Assembly (NCBI GenBank): GCA_013368375.1
Contig: JAACJP010000002.1
Location: 1,054,001-1,118,000, forward strand
From: Tricholomella constricta
Taxonomy: Eukaryota; Basidiomycota; Agaricomycetes; Agaricales; Lyophyllaceae
DNA length: 64,000 nt
Direction of reading: 5' to 3'
Numbering within the stretch: position 1 is the first letter of the stretch; every line of letters starts with the position of its first letter. Shown here piece by piece: positions 23,013-33,239 of the stretch. The notes under the pieces are model-generated. The model had not been told where the DNA came from. It was given only the letters and a program-made list of their open reading frames with translations, and made no database searches. The position numbers and the translations under genes were made by a program.

Positions 23013-26000
23013 TTACCTAGTATCTAGCATAGACCTGCGCCACTTCGAGGTCAGGTCATCAACTTTCAGCAGGACTCCCGCTGCTGCCCTTTTTAGCTTG
23101 GTTTCGTGTATGCCACCTCCGCCCTGCACCTTGAGACCCTTCTCCAGCTGTGCGAATATCCCGCCTGCCCATTCACCAGCACCAAGAAGCAACGTGGTGT
23201 GCTCAAGCCCGATGACACGACCGCCGTCATTCTCCAGACATCCATCTAGCACAACAAGAGCCAGTTCCAAGGCCGAGGTCAGGACGGACGCTTCCTTTCC
23301 GCGTTGCCCAGCATGTTCCTCGTCGTCGTCATCATCCGTCTCAACATGAGAAACAGGGCGGGTGCCAATGGTGACCGCAAGCTCCAAAGCATCGGGAGCC
23401 ACAACCGCCAGCCACTCGGGGGCATTCTGACAGGCATGCACGAGGATGGCCAATGTCCTCAGGAAATGGGCGAGCACAACAGGATTCAGAATGAGCCCAG
23501 TGCCAGCGCCATGATACCTTGCTCGTCCAGGTTGGTGAGCCGTCCTTTCTTCTCGGGTCCTCTCATCGCGGAGGAAGAGCCAGAACCGATTGATGAGCGG
23601 TGCGATGAAATATTCCGTCGCGACTTGGGTGAACGGCGCAAGGACTTGAGAAAGTTTCGGTTGAGATGAGGAAAATGATGTCCGAGGCGACGTTATGACG
23701 GGAGGTTTCTGAACACGCAGCCGTCGCTCCCGCACGATCTCTGGAATATCTTTGGAAGGGCCGTCGTTTCCCTTCTTGATAGCATTGTCACTTATGCTGT
23801 CCAGAATCAACGGGATCAAATTTTGTTTTTCCGCAGCGAGGTAACGTTGATGAAGTGGTCCGGGGAGCCTTTTGCTTGGGAAAGAGATTCGGTCTGGAGC
23901 TACCTTTGAAGGAGGTAACGGTAAGGAGGCCATCTCCCTCGCTCCAAGGGCCAACGCGTTCAGGGCGACATAGCGTTGCGTAGTCGAATATTGATTTTTG
24001 AAAAACTCTTCGATGAGTGCTCTGAGGAAGGTACAATTAGCTCAGCCACAACTGATGGTACAACCGACTAACGGTGCAGCCTTTTTCGGGGCGCATGCGA
24101 TCAGGGCATTTAGAGCACCTTGCCGATTGATATCGAAATCATCGAGTTCGTAGTTGTCTTGTAGGCCCAATAAGCCATATGTCAGGTTGACAGCATTCTC
24201 CTCTGCAAGCTACGTCAGCCAGAATATAAGGAAAGGAGAAAGGCCCACTCAACCGAGCTCCGTTCCATATCCTCTTTTCTTCCGAATCAATTCTTCCGCA
24301 CAATTGAGAGCCATCTCAATGTTATCGGCTTCGTGCGGATCATCGCTCGATTTAGTACCACCTGTATTGCGCAACAAGTCCCCGAGTTGGGCGAGGTAGA
24401 CAGGGCGAATAACTTTCTTAGTACCGACGTTGAGGGTAGGGTCTTTTTCGATGTCTTCAAGCTCCGAGGGCGTCGGCGAGGCGGAACGTGAAGATGGAGG
24501 CGATGCGTAACCAGTAATGGAATCGTCCGAGTCATAACCAGTCGCAGATTTGCTGAAAGTTGTTCGCGGTATAGGGGCCTGCGTGGAATCTGACGTGGAA
24601 ATATCTTCTACACCAGAGGGTTCAGTTTCCTTTTCCTCTGCTTCTAGAGCACCGAGGTCCGCGTCGACGTCTCTTTGCTTGAGCAGCTCCCTGATCTCGC
24701 GCGCCCAAGGCTTTCCGGAGTCATCTCCGTCCCAATCCCTGAAATCCAGTTTCTTGCGAGCTCGATGCGCGACGATTTCTGCAGCGAGCATTCCACATCG
24801 ACGTACGGAATTATCAAGATGGCCTAAATAGAATCCGATGCCAGATATGAAAAGTGGTGAAAGGGCGAGAGATTGGATGCTTTGAGATGACGGGGGGAGG
24901 TACGAGATTGCGATGAGAAGGAGGGACGTGACATCTTTGCTTTCGCGTCAGCAGCAGCAGTCGACGTAAAACTAAACTGGCGTACATCGATGGCGAGATA
25001 GGAGCGAATGTTTTATGTGGTCCGGCGACGACCACGTCGTTAATATTTTTTCGATCAACGCATCGAGTGCTATCCGTAAGTCAGCCATGGGTTGGATTGA
25101 AATCCTTCAAGTCTGAATGACCTTTTTCATTCACACGTCCGGCTTGAGAACCGCCTGAGAGCCAGCATACGAATACGCGAGCCTGGCCTATATCCCAATC
25201 TTTCCCTTGGATGATGGCAATGGTGGATTCCCATAGTTCCTCCTTCTCTGGCGTAATTGAACCCGTAATTCCATTGAGGAACTTGGCCTTATTCTTAACG
25301 ACCGCTCTTTGGAACGGGGTACCTTGTGTCGCATGCGCCGATGGAGGAAGTGAAGCCAGTAATGAAGTCAGGATTGACTGCAAAGTAAGGCTTGAAGGAA
25401 GTCCCAAGAAAAGCGTAGACCACATAGTGGAATACAATGAAACATCGTCCGCTGCTAGCCGGGCACGAATTGTCGGGGTAGTAACGTGAAAGAAAGATGG
25501 TTGGGATCTGGAGTTTGGGGGGACCGCAGGGAAGGCCCCCATGTTGACGAGTTTAGCAAGAAGGTATGTGATGGAGGGCATCGTGTCTATGGCAGATTAA
25601 GCCCTGATCGTGCAAGGAGAGATTGGCAGAGGTCGCACCTTTTGAGAAGCTCCCGGATAAGGACGAGATAAGGCACTCGGTTCGAACGCAGATATTGTTG
25701 TAATACGTTCCATGCTCCAGCAAAGGAGGAACATCTGCCTTGCCTGCGATGGCATTGGACACCTTTCCTGGGACCATCATAATGCTGCGGACACAATCCT
25801 CCCAAGCAAGCATTCGGACTGATAACTGTTCTAGGTTGCTAGAAAACAGAGCAGAATGGAGTCGATCTACAGGATACTCTGACGAAAGCCGCGTAAGTAG
25901 ATGTATGGCATAGGCTGTAAGCGGCTGAGAGGCCATCGTCGAGTATGCCAGGAGTGCAACATCCCTTGCCGCAGGAGACGCGAAGGAGAAATTGTCAGGA

Positions 26001-26284
26001 CAGAAGTATTGTTCCAATAGTAGGGTGGCACCCTCGTCAGAGAGGGTTGTATCCCATGTCGGTGCGATGTGTTCAAGTAAAGCTCGCTGGAGCGGTGGGA
26101 TGTGTTTACGGACGTTGACCGATCCGCGGGGAAGGGGCGCCGTGTTGTGGCGTCTGAACTGAGGCGGCAGAAGTCCAAGGCAGTCCAGAGGACTGCAAAG
26201 GAGAGCAAGTAATGTCGAAATGTCCACCACAGGTCTCTGCAATCCATAAATCACATTGCGCACTTGGTCATGAGGGCTGATCAT
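23013..26284 (-). CDS. TEL2: Telomere length regulation protein TEL2 (TTT complex)
   Basis: Tel2 binds Tti1 and Tti2 and, with Hsp90, promotes the stability of PIK kinases (ATM, ATR, TOR). The start at 26284 (MISPHDQVRNVIYGLQRPV) is followed by a helical-repeat region (LERLHSALFSSNLEQLSVRMLAWEDCVRSI-like blocks near 25800, and MPSITYLLAKLVNMGAFP near 25560). Near 24790 comes the conserved Tel2 C-terminal domain start, CGMLAAEIVAHRARKKLDFRDWDGD, an acidic linker with YDSDDSITGYASPPS, and VIRPVYLAQLGDLLR. The end of the domain contains APFTQVATEYFIAPLINRFWLFLRDE and VVLAHFLRTLAILVHACQNAPE. The last frame stops at 23013. Short introns separate these blocks. The gene is divergent from CDC25 and converges with the aldo-keto reductase, leaving 48 bp. 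Confidence 0.9.
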
Positions 26285-27354
26285 GGCGCAATCTTAGGGT
26301 ATGTTTCGCATTCGACTTCTGTAAGTAGCTTGCAGACTAGTCTGGTCATCGCCGCCGACGATGGTGAAGAGACCTTGTCACGTGGTTAAATCCTGTTTCG
26401 GAACAAAGGACAAATTTGTTGCCAATTTTGATGTAAATTTCATCACCAGGCCCGCCCAAAATGTCACTACACGGTCACGTGCAAAGTTGAACATGAGCCA
26501 AACAAAGGAGAAATTCAGCGCTAGATTCTGAAGAAACACGTCTTTGCACGACATCCCCTCCTCGTCGCAGGCAACGGCCACCACGACACGCTTCGTCTCC
26601 TCCGCAGCTATTCGGGGACACCTTTCTTTTGTTTTTTTGGTGAGTCTGACCGCTTCTGTCAAGAAGGAGTGCAAAGTGCCAACCTATTTGGTCAGGCGCG
26701 CGCGGATTGGACCTACAAGTGTCCACAAGCCTGGTTTGCTTTCCCTTTTCAGACGTGAGAAGCCCTTCGACGCGCCTCTGGACATACCATCATCTGCTAA
26801 TTCCTTGGTTGCTCTCGGTCTTCCCAGGCGCGGCCTCCTCCGTCAACACACTCGTTACGCCTCAAGGTTCGTTCCTTTGTCTGTAACTATACCACGTTTC
26901 TCGGAACTTTGCGTGACCACAAGTTCGTCCATAATCGAACTTGGCCATCATGCATCGTTGGCCAGGATGGGTGGACAATGGAACCAATATTTCCGGAATC
27001 TCGATCTTTGCTCACCGATACTGACCTCCATTGTTCTCAGCCAGCTGTCTATATATAATCGTCAGCTCGCTACGATCCCGACCTCAGGGCACCACGAGAC
27101 GCTGGTTTGTTCCTTGCTTCGGCTCCTTCCCGCTCTTTCGCTGATCAGGTTCTTTGCTTTCCTTCTCTCCGTCACTCTGTATCACCTGTGCCACCACCTG
27201 TGCCACCCAATATTCGCCTGCCACCACCATTTGTGCCACTCAACCATCTTGTCCTAACAACCCTGTAACACGCGCGCCGAAACTTTGTGCCACCAACGAT
27301 ACTGTAAAACCGCCTCAACGACTTGTTGTATTCCTCCTTACGCCCTCACCCCTG
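26285..27354. other. Long divergent spacer/leader between TEL2 and CDC25
   Basis: This 1.07-kb region carries the TEL2 promoter and the promoter and leader of CDC25. Two CACGTG palindromes (TCACGTGG and TCACGTGC contexts) lie at 26379-26384 and 26476-26481, 95 and 192 bp upstream of the TEL2 start. A plus-strand frame is open for 237 codons from 26544 to 27257, but its composition is Ser/Arg/Leu-rich and unlike any family I know. The CDC25 frame is also open upstream of its start to about 27154. The promoter-distal part contains four TGTGCCAC copies. No gene is called. Confidence 0.4.
27187..27293 (+). repeat. Cluster of four TGTGCCAC repeats in CDC25 leader
   Basis: Exact TGTGCCAC copies occur at 27187-27194, 27199-27206, 27232-27239 and 27286-27293, with a related CCTGCCAC between copies two and three. 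The cluster ends 62 bp before the CDC25 start, so it could act as promoter sites or as RNA-level elements in the 5' leader. Confidence 0.5.
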
Positions 27355-29707
27355 ATGGAAATGTCTATCATGGATGCAGATTCAAGACAGCCATACAAGA
27401 AACACAAGAGTAACCTTCATCCGGATTTTGCATTCGAAATGTCCTTCTTTGCACCCACCTCCTCATCTCAATTTCTCAGCCCCCCGTCCGCGCCTTCCCG
27501 CAAGCAAAGCCAGCGCTTTAATCGCCGTCAAGAAGTCGATGATTTCCTATCCTCCGACCTCGAGGCTTCTTTTGCGTCCACTGTCTCTCTGTACTCTCCT
27601 CCGCAGGAGACAGTCGCTCTCACTCCGGACGAAGAGTATGCGGAGCCTATGGATATCTCCCCTGCACCTCCACCGAAACCAACTACCAAAGCAGGAGCAC
27701 GGCCACGCGCCTTCACAAGTGCAGCGCGATTGTTCGGAAATGACCTTAGCAATGGACTGATGCCGAGTCCCGTGCTGGCTCCCGTGCCGTCCTTGAAGCC
27801 TGCGGGCTCAACCTACGCGAAGAAGACCCAGCGGGCTGCATTGCCTACTGAATGGCTCATGACTACTCGCGCCCCCGAACCGATTAAATCGGCAGTGAGT
27901 ACTCATCAGTCTTTGTCATATGCGGAATGGGATTGATGATTCTTTGCTAAATCTTGTCAGCCTCCTCATGAACCGCGTTCCCCTGCGGACGATGCTATGG
28001 ACGTGGACACGTCCTTCGTGGCTGACCACCCACCTGCTGCTGTGTACTCGTTCTCGCCCACTCCTGCCTCGGCAGCACCGACAATCACTGGGTTCAATAA
28101 TCTTTTCTTCGAGACGATGTCGCCGCGCCGGTCTCTCGATTCACCTGGCGTCCCTCAGCCCAAGAAACGCCGCTCGCTATCGCCGGAGCCCATTCGAAGT
28201 TTTGAGGTGGAAGATTCATCGTCGCCCATGCAGCCTTCTCCCTCCCAATCGAAATTGGAACGCATAACAAGCAACTCGCTACTCAATCGTTTCAGCAAGC
28301 CCACACTTCAAGGATTGGGCGCGCCGTCCTCTTCGTTCCCTAAGAGACCTCGGCGACCTGCGCTGTCGGCAATGATACCCCCGTCTGACGCCGCTCCGCT
28401 TCAGTCCGCATACCCCATCCTCACGTCCGCCGGATTGATTCAGGATGATATGAGTCCCAAAGGTTCTGCTCCCCCGCGCCGCGCGTTCTCCGCGCTCATC
28501 CCTCAGTCAAATTTTCTCGAGGGGTTGTCGGACGAGTCGTCTTTTGACGGTCCAGATATGTCTTCACCAGCCCAAGCGTATTCAAAACGTCAACAAGTGA
28601 AGACCATCAGACGATGCGACGGAACAGATGATTTCAGGCCGCTTACTGGAGCCACTGCCATGGTGATGAACGATAGTCCGTCTTCCAGATTTATGACCGC
28701 GACCGGGATGCCAGGCTTCGGTGACAATGAAGCCCACGGGAAGATCTTGCCCTGCCATCGAGTGAGGGAAGACGGCCTGATGAGAATTCATAGCCAAACT
28801 GTTCGCAATCTACGTTCTATTTTTGTAGCCCGTTACTGACTTGCCTCATTACAGTTGGATGATCTACTGGACGGCAAGTATGATTCACAGATCGTTGACT
28901 TCCACATCATCGATTGCCGATTCGATTATGAATACGCCGGCGGCCATGTTCCTGGCGCTGTCAACATAAACACCACAGCCGCAGTTGAAGAACTTTTGCT
29001 CGGGCCCAGCCTGACCAAACCCAGACCATCCACAAGTGGTGATTCTGTTAGGAAGACTATCCTAGTTTTCCACTGCGAGTTTAGCGCCAAGCGAGCTCCC
29101 ACCTTGTGAGTATCTATCTCTGGTAATCTGCTGGCCTCATATTGAATGTCATTCTTCCAGCGCGAAGCATCTTCGCGCCAAGGATCGCGCCATGAACAAC
29201 CACGTGTACCCCAAAATTCACTTCCCCGAGGTATACATCCTTGAGGGTGGCTATTGCCAGTACTTCAAAACCAACCCTCAACGCTGCGAACCACCGGCAT
29301 ACGTGACAATGGACGACCCTACCCATGCTGCATCGCGTCGGGAGGACTTGGACCAATTCCGTAAAGCTCGTTTTGGTCGTCACAAATCGTACACATATGG
29401 CGACGGCCCTGGCAAGACGTCCTTAATCTCGCAACAGCAAAAGAGGAATACCGCGCCCAGCGGTGGGCCAAATCAGGTGTTCGCTGCTGCCAACGCCGCT
29501 CGCACTCGTCGAGGCGGTGGTGGCGGTGCGCTCATGACCCTCCAGGAGGATGGCAATACCACAGCTGATGCGGACGATACCGATACGGACCTTGGTGATA
29601 GTCCCTGCCCGCCGCCAACGAAGGCCGGCGCGCTAAAGAGCAAGAGACTTGGACGTGCACTCCTTGTCCGCGCCGAAACCTATAATCCCGTTCGCATGGC
29701 CTATTAA
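27355..29707 (+). CDS. cdc25: CDC25 M-phase inducer tyrosine phosphatase
   Basis: Dual-specificity phosphatase that removes the inhibitory phosphates from Cdk1. The long disordered N-terminus carries many SP/TP sites (SPPSAPSRKQSQRF, SPRRSLDSPGVPQPKKRRSLSPEP). The rhodanese-like catalytic domain opens with GKILPCHRVREDGLMRI, is interrupted by an intron at 28801-28854, and continues LDDLLDGKYDSQIVDFHIIDCRFDYEYAGGHVPGAVNI. The catalytic loop HCEFSAKR (CX5R) is encoded at 29071-29094. After an intron at about 29106-29160 come RAKDRAMNNHVYPKIHFPEVYILEGGY and CEPPAYVTMDDP. The tail is basic (RTRRGGGGG, KSKRLGRALLVRAETYNPVRMAY) and stops at 29705-29707. The start at 27355 (MEMSIMDADSRQPYKKHK) is the first ATG of the clearly coding part. 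The frame is open further upstream, so a longer N-terminus is possible. Confidence 0.93.
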
Positions 29708-30916
29708 TGCCCCGACATCGACATTGCTCATGCTCGTGACGTTCTCATGCCACACTTTGAAGATACACGTCCGCATGTCAGGGTATCAAGGGACCCACGC
29801 CTCGCCAACGCCAGTACTAATCGCAGAAGACCAAACAAAAATCGCACGATCTCTTACGCTCCCTATGACTTGACGAGAATCAAGACTCGCCCTCATGCAC
29901 ATGCACAAACCATGGCACGCCCCTCCTTTGTTTTTTTCGAAAGCAGCTTCCCTCGCCGCCGCCCAAGCTCGCTGCTTTACATCTAACTGTCCGTGCAATC
30001 GCGTACAGTTGTTAGTCGACGCACTGTCCAAGGCAAGCAAGACGTTCGATTCGATCCTCCTATAGCCCTCACAACGTTTCATTTTGTTTGACTATATATT
30101 TATCCACACGCCTCACGCAGTGTAACCATCTCACAGATATGTTTCGTTATCTCTCCCCCAAGGACTACCACACTCTTGACCCTCTCAAGCATATGACAAT
30201 CTTCCCCACCTATTCCTCTCGATCTTCCTCTCTCTCTCAATATCAGAACGCATGCGTTCGAAAGTGTCCCCGCCATTGTTCTTCTTTGATTATACCGTTT
30301 ATCTGTTCGCACGCATTGTCATCTACACGGATCCTCTGGGCAGGTTCATTATCTCTCCCTCATTTTATTTTATCCTTCATATCGGCTTCGTTTGCATTTT
30401 TCATCTTGATCCCCACTGGTCCCTAGCTTCACTGGACCCCTTTTCCAAGTATTTATTTCGACATTCTTCATGACCATCGGACTTTTAGCCAATGAACAGT
30501 CGTAATGTCAAACCCGTATGGAGCTTGTAGGCTTTGGGCCAAAACTCGACAAGAAGCATTCAACTTCCGTCGTCCGTCCACAAAAACTTTTCTATAATAT
30601 TCGGTACCCGATATTCTGCGAAACGACCTTTGTCTTATAGGTCTTCACCTGCGCTTTCTTATAACCTTTCATTTTTTTCCATTTCTTATTTCCTTACCCT
30701 TTCATCCATTATCTGGACGAGGTATTACTTACTACCTGAGTTGCTGATGTAACGTAGTCGGGAATTAGGATTATTCCATCAACTGAAATTAAAAATTGTG
30801 ATTCAAGCGCCGTTCAAATACGCGTGGACGCGTTCCAAATTCGTCCTTCAAATCTCGAATCTCAGAGCGCCCTCAGCTTCCACTTTATTTTCCTACTTCA
30901 ACTCAAGCTCTCCTTC
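29708..30916. other. 1.2-kb spacer between CDC25 and CCT1
   Basis: T/C-rich spacer between two co-oriented genes. All open frames are short and of low complexity. Two overlapping-spaced ACGCGT hexamers at 30820-30825 and 30828-30833 sit about 85 bp upstream of the CCT1 start and are candidate MBF (Mlu I cell-cycle box) sites. I find no RNA gene or repeat in the rest. Confidence 0.35.
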
Positions 30917-32988
30917 ATGTTCCAACGCGATCCGAGAGCAGGTGCATTTCTTGGCGGGGACCGTGTTTCTGGCCAGGACATTCGTGATCAAAATGGTGCG
31001 TGAATCGGCTATATATTGAGTCCAAAAGGCCCAGCCTCATACATGCCCTCACAGTCATCGCTGCGCAATCCATCGCAAACATAGTCAAGAGCTCTCTGGG
31101 ACCTCTGGGTCTGGATAAGATGCTTGTGGACAACATCGGGGTGCGTGAACTTGCTGAGTGTCTGATCAAGTACGAGGAGTTTGTGCTCATGGTTGTTGAA
31201 ATAATCAGGAGGTCACAATTTCGAACGATGGCGCAACTATCCTGTCCCTTTTGGCCGTAGAGCATCCCGCCGGCCGCATCTTTGTCGACCTTGCACAGAA
31301 GCAGGACAAGGAGGTCGGAGATGGGACGACGTCGGTGGTCATTATCGCTGCAGAGCTGCTGCGCCGCGCAAACGAACTGGTGAAAGCCAAGATCCATCCG
31401 ACCACCATCATCACCGGTTACCGGCTGGCATGCAGGGAGGCGGTCAAGTTTATGCAAGATCAGCTTAGTATCAAGGTCGACGCTCTCGGGCGAGAGGCGT
31501 TGATTAACGTTGCAAAGACGACGATGTCGAGCAAAATCATTGGAAAGTGAGTCGCTCCGAGGTTGGTCCTTAGGGGACGATTTAGAACTGACACCGGGGT
31601 GGTAGCGATGACGATCTTTTTGCGCCGATGGCGGTGGACGCTATGCTGTCTGTGCGGACGATAAATATGCGAGGAGACATCAAGTACCCCGTTAAAGCTG
31701 TCAATGTCCTGAAAGCGCACGGACGGAGCGCACGGGAGTCTCTTTTCGTTCAAGGCTACGCTTTGAACTGCACCGTCGCGAGTCAAGGTAATATATATTA
31801 TTTACCACCCATCGTGTCATCGGGCTTATCGCATATTATACCAGCAATGAAGAAACGCATCACGAACGCTAAAATCGCCTGCTTGGATATCAACCTGTCG
31901 AAAGCGCGTATGCAGCTTGGGATCCAGATCCTCGTCGACGACCCTAACCAGCTGGAGGAAATTAGGAAGCGGTACGCGGTACTGCCGATTTGATGGGACT
32001 GTCTTCTAAATAATGTTACACACAGGGAGTCTGAAATTACGCTAGAGCGGATCCGCAAAATATTGGCTGCCGGCGCTAACGTCGTACTGACCACGAAAGG
32101 AATTGATGATCTCTGCTTGAAAGAGTTCGTGGAGGCTGGTGCGATGGCTGTCCGCCGCTGTAGGAAGGAGGATCTGCGCCGCATCGCGAAAGCCACCGGG
32201 GGTACGCTTGTATCGAGCCTCGCCAACCTTGAGGGCGAGGAATCGTTCGAGGCGAGCTACCTAGGCACCGCGGAGGAGGTTGTTCAGGAACGTATATCCG
32301 ACGACGAGCTCATCTTGATCAAGGGGACGAAGATTGTGAACTCGTCCTCGATTGTTCTACGAGGTGCGAACGACTACATGTTGGATGAGATGGAGCGGGC
32401 GCTGCACGACACGCTTTCCGTCATTAAACGGACACTGGAGAGCGGGGCTGTAGTTCCGGGAGGTGGAGCTGTCGAAACAGCCCTGAGCATCTACCTGGAA
32501 AATTTCGCCACGACACTGGTATGCTTTCAATCAAGGTGCTCCCATGGTCTGGTTATGACTTTTTCTTAGGGTTCCAGAGAGCAGCTCGCCATTGCAGAGT
32601 TCGCGGGTGCACTGTTGTCTATCCCGAAAACCCTCGCAGTTAACGCTGCGAAGGACTCGACGGATCTGATTGCAAAGCTGCGGGCTTACCACAACGCCGC
32701 ACAAAATGCGCCTGCGGGAGACCCGAAGAAGGCACTGCTGCGGTATGGCCTCGACCTCATGAACGGTGAGGTTCGCGACAATGTGGCAGCTGGCGTCCTC
32801 GAGCCCACGATGAGCAAAGTGAAGAGCTTGAAGTCAGCCTACGAAGCGGCGATATCATTGTTGCGGATTGATGATGCCATCCAATGTGTCCCCGGTGAGT
32901 GTTGATGGATTCGGTATAGACGTGGGCTTTCTCTGACGTTCGTTGACTCTCAGAGCAAAAGGGTGAACCAGACCCACACGGGCACTAG
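30917..32988 (+). CDS. CCT1: T-complex protein 1 subunit alpha (CCT1/TCP-1 chaperonin)
   Basis: This subunit of the cytosolic TRiC/CCT chaperonin folds actin and tubulin by ATP-driven closure. The start at 30917 gives MFQRDPRAGAFLGGDRVSGQDIRDQN before the first intron. Later blocks are SIANIVKSSLGPLGLDKMLVDNIG, then EVTISNDGATILSLLAVEHPAGR across an intron, the nucleotide motif VGDGTTSVVIIAAELLRRANELVKAKIHPTTI, and the apical region with TKGIDDLCLKEFVEAGAMAVRRCRKEDLRRIAKATGG. Alpha-specific features include ESGAVVPGGGAVETALSIYLENFATT and KTLAVNAAKDSTDLIAKLRAYHNAAQ. After a last intron the tail reads EQKGEPDPHGH, stop at 32986-32988. The length is the usual ~560 residues. Confidence 0.96.
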
Positions 32989-33055
32989 GTGCTGGAACTA
33001 AAACGAACAGTAGAACCAGTATAGTTGTAGAGAAATAAACATAGTCGTGACTAGG

Positions 33056-33072
33056 ACGCGTGGAGTCACGTG
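33056..33072. promoter_or_regulatory. ACGCGT plus CACGTG pair upstream of CDC27
   Basis: ACGCGT (33056-33061, an MCB core) and CACGTG (33067-33072, context GTCACGTGA) are five bases apart, about 170 bp upstream of the CDC27 start. The same two hexamers in the same order, nine bases apart, stand upstream of SPC24. The function is inferred. Confidence 0.35.
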
Positions 33073-33239
33073 AGGTGTAACTGAGAATGAACATTGAGCA
33101 GGATCTGGCGGGCGTGATTTTTGTTTCTGCCACTCATCGACGGTCCTGGGCTGCACGCGACGCCGCCTCTTCTACCGCGCCAGGTCTTTACTTTCATCCT
33201 CTCGTACGCCCGCTCCCTGGACGAAGAGGTTCGAGCCGC

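Noticed and set aside
26544..27257. A 237-codon plus-strand frame upstream of CDC25 as a separate gene
   Set aside because: It has no family resemblance, Ser/Arg/Leu-rich shadow-like composition, and overlaps the CDC25 leader. It is kept only as an observation.
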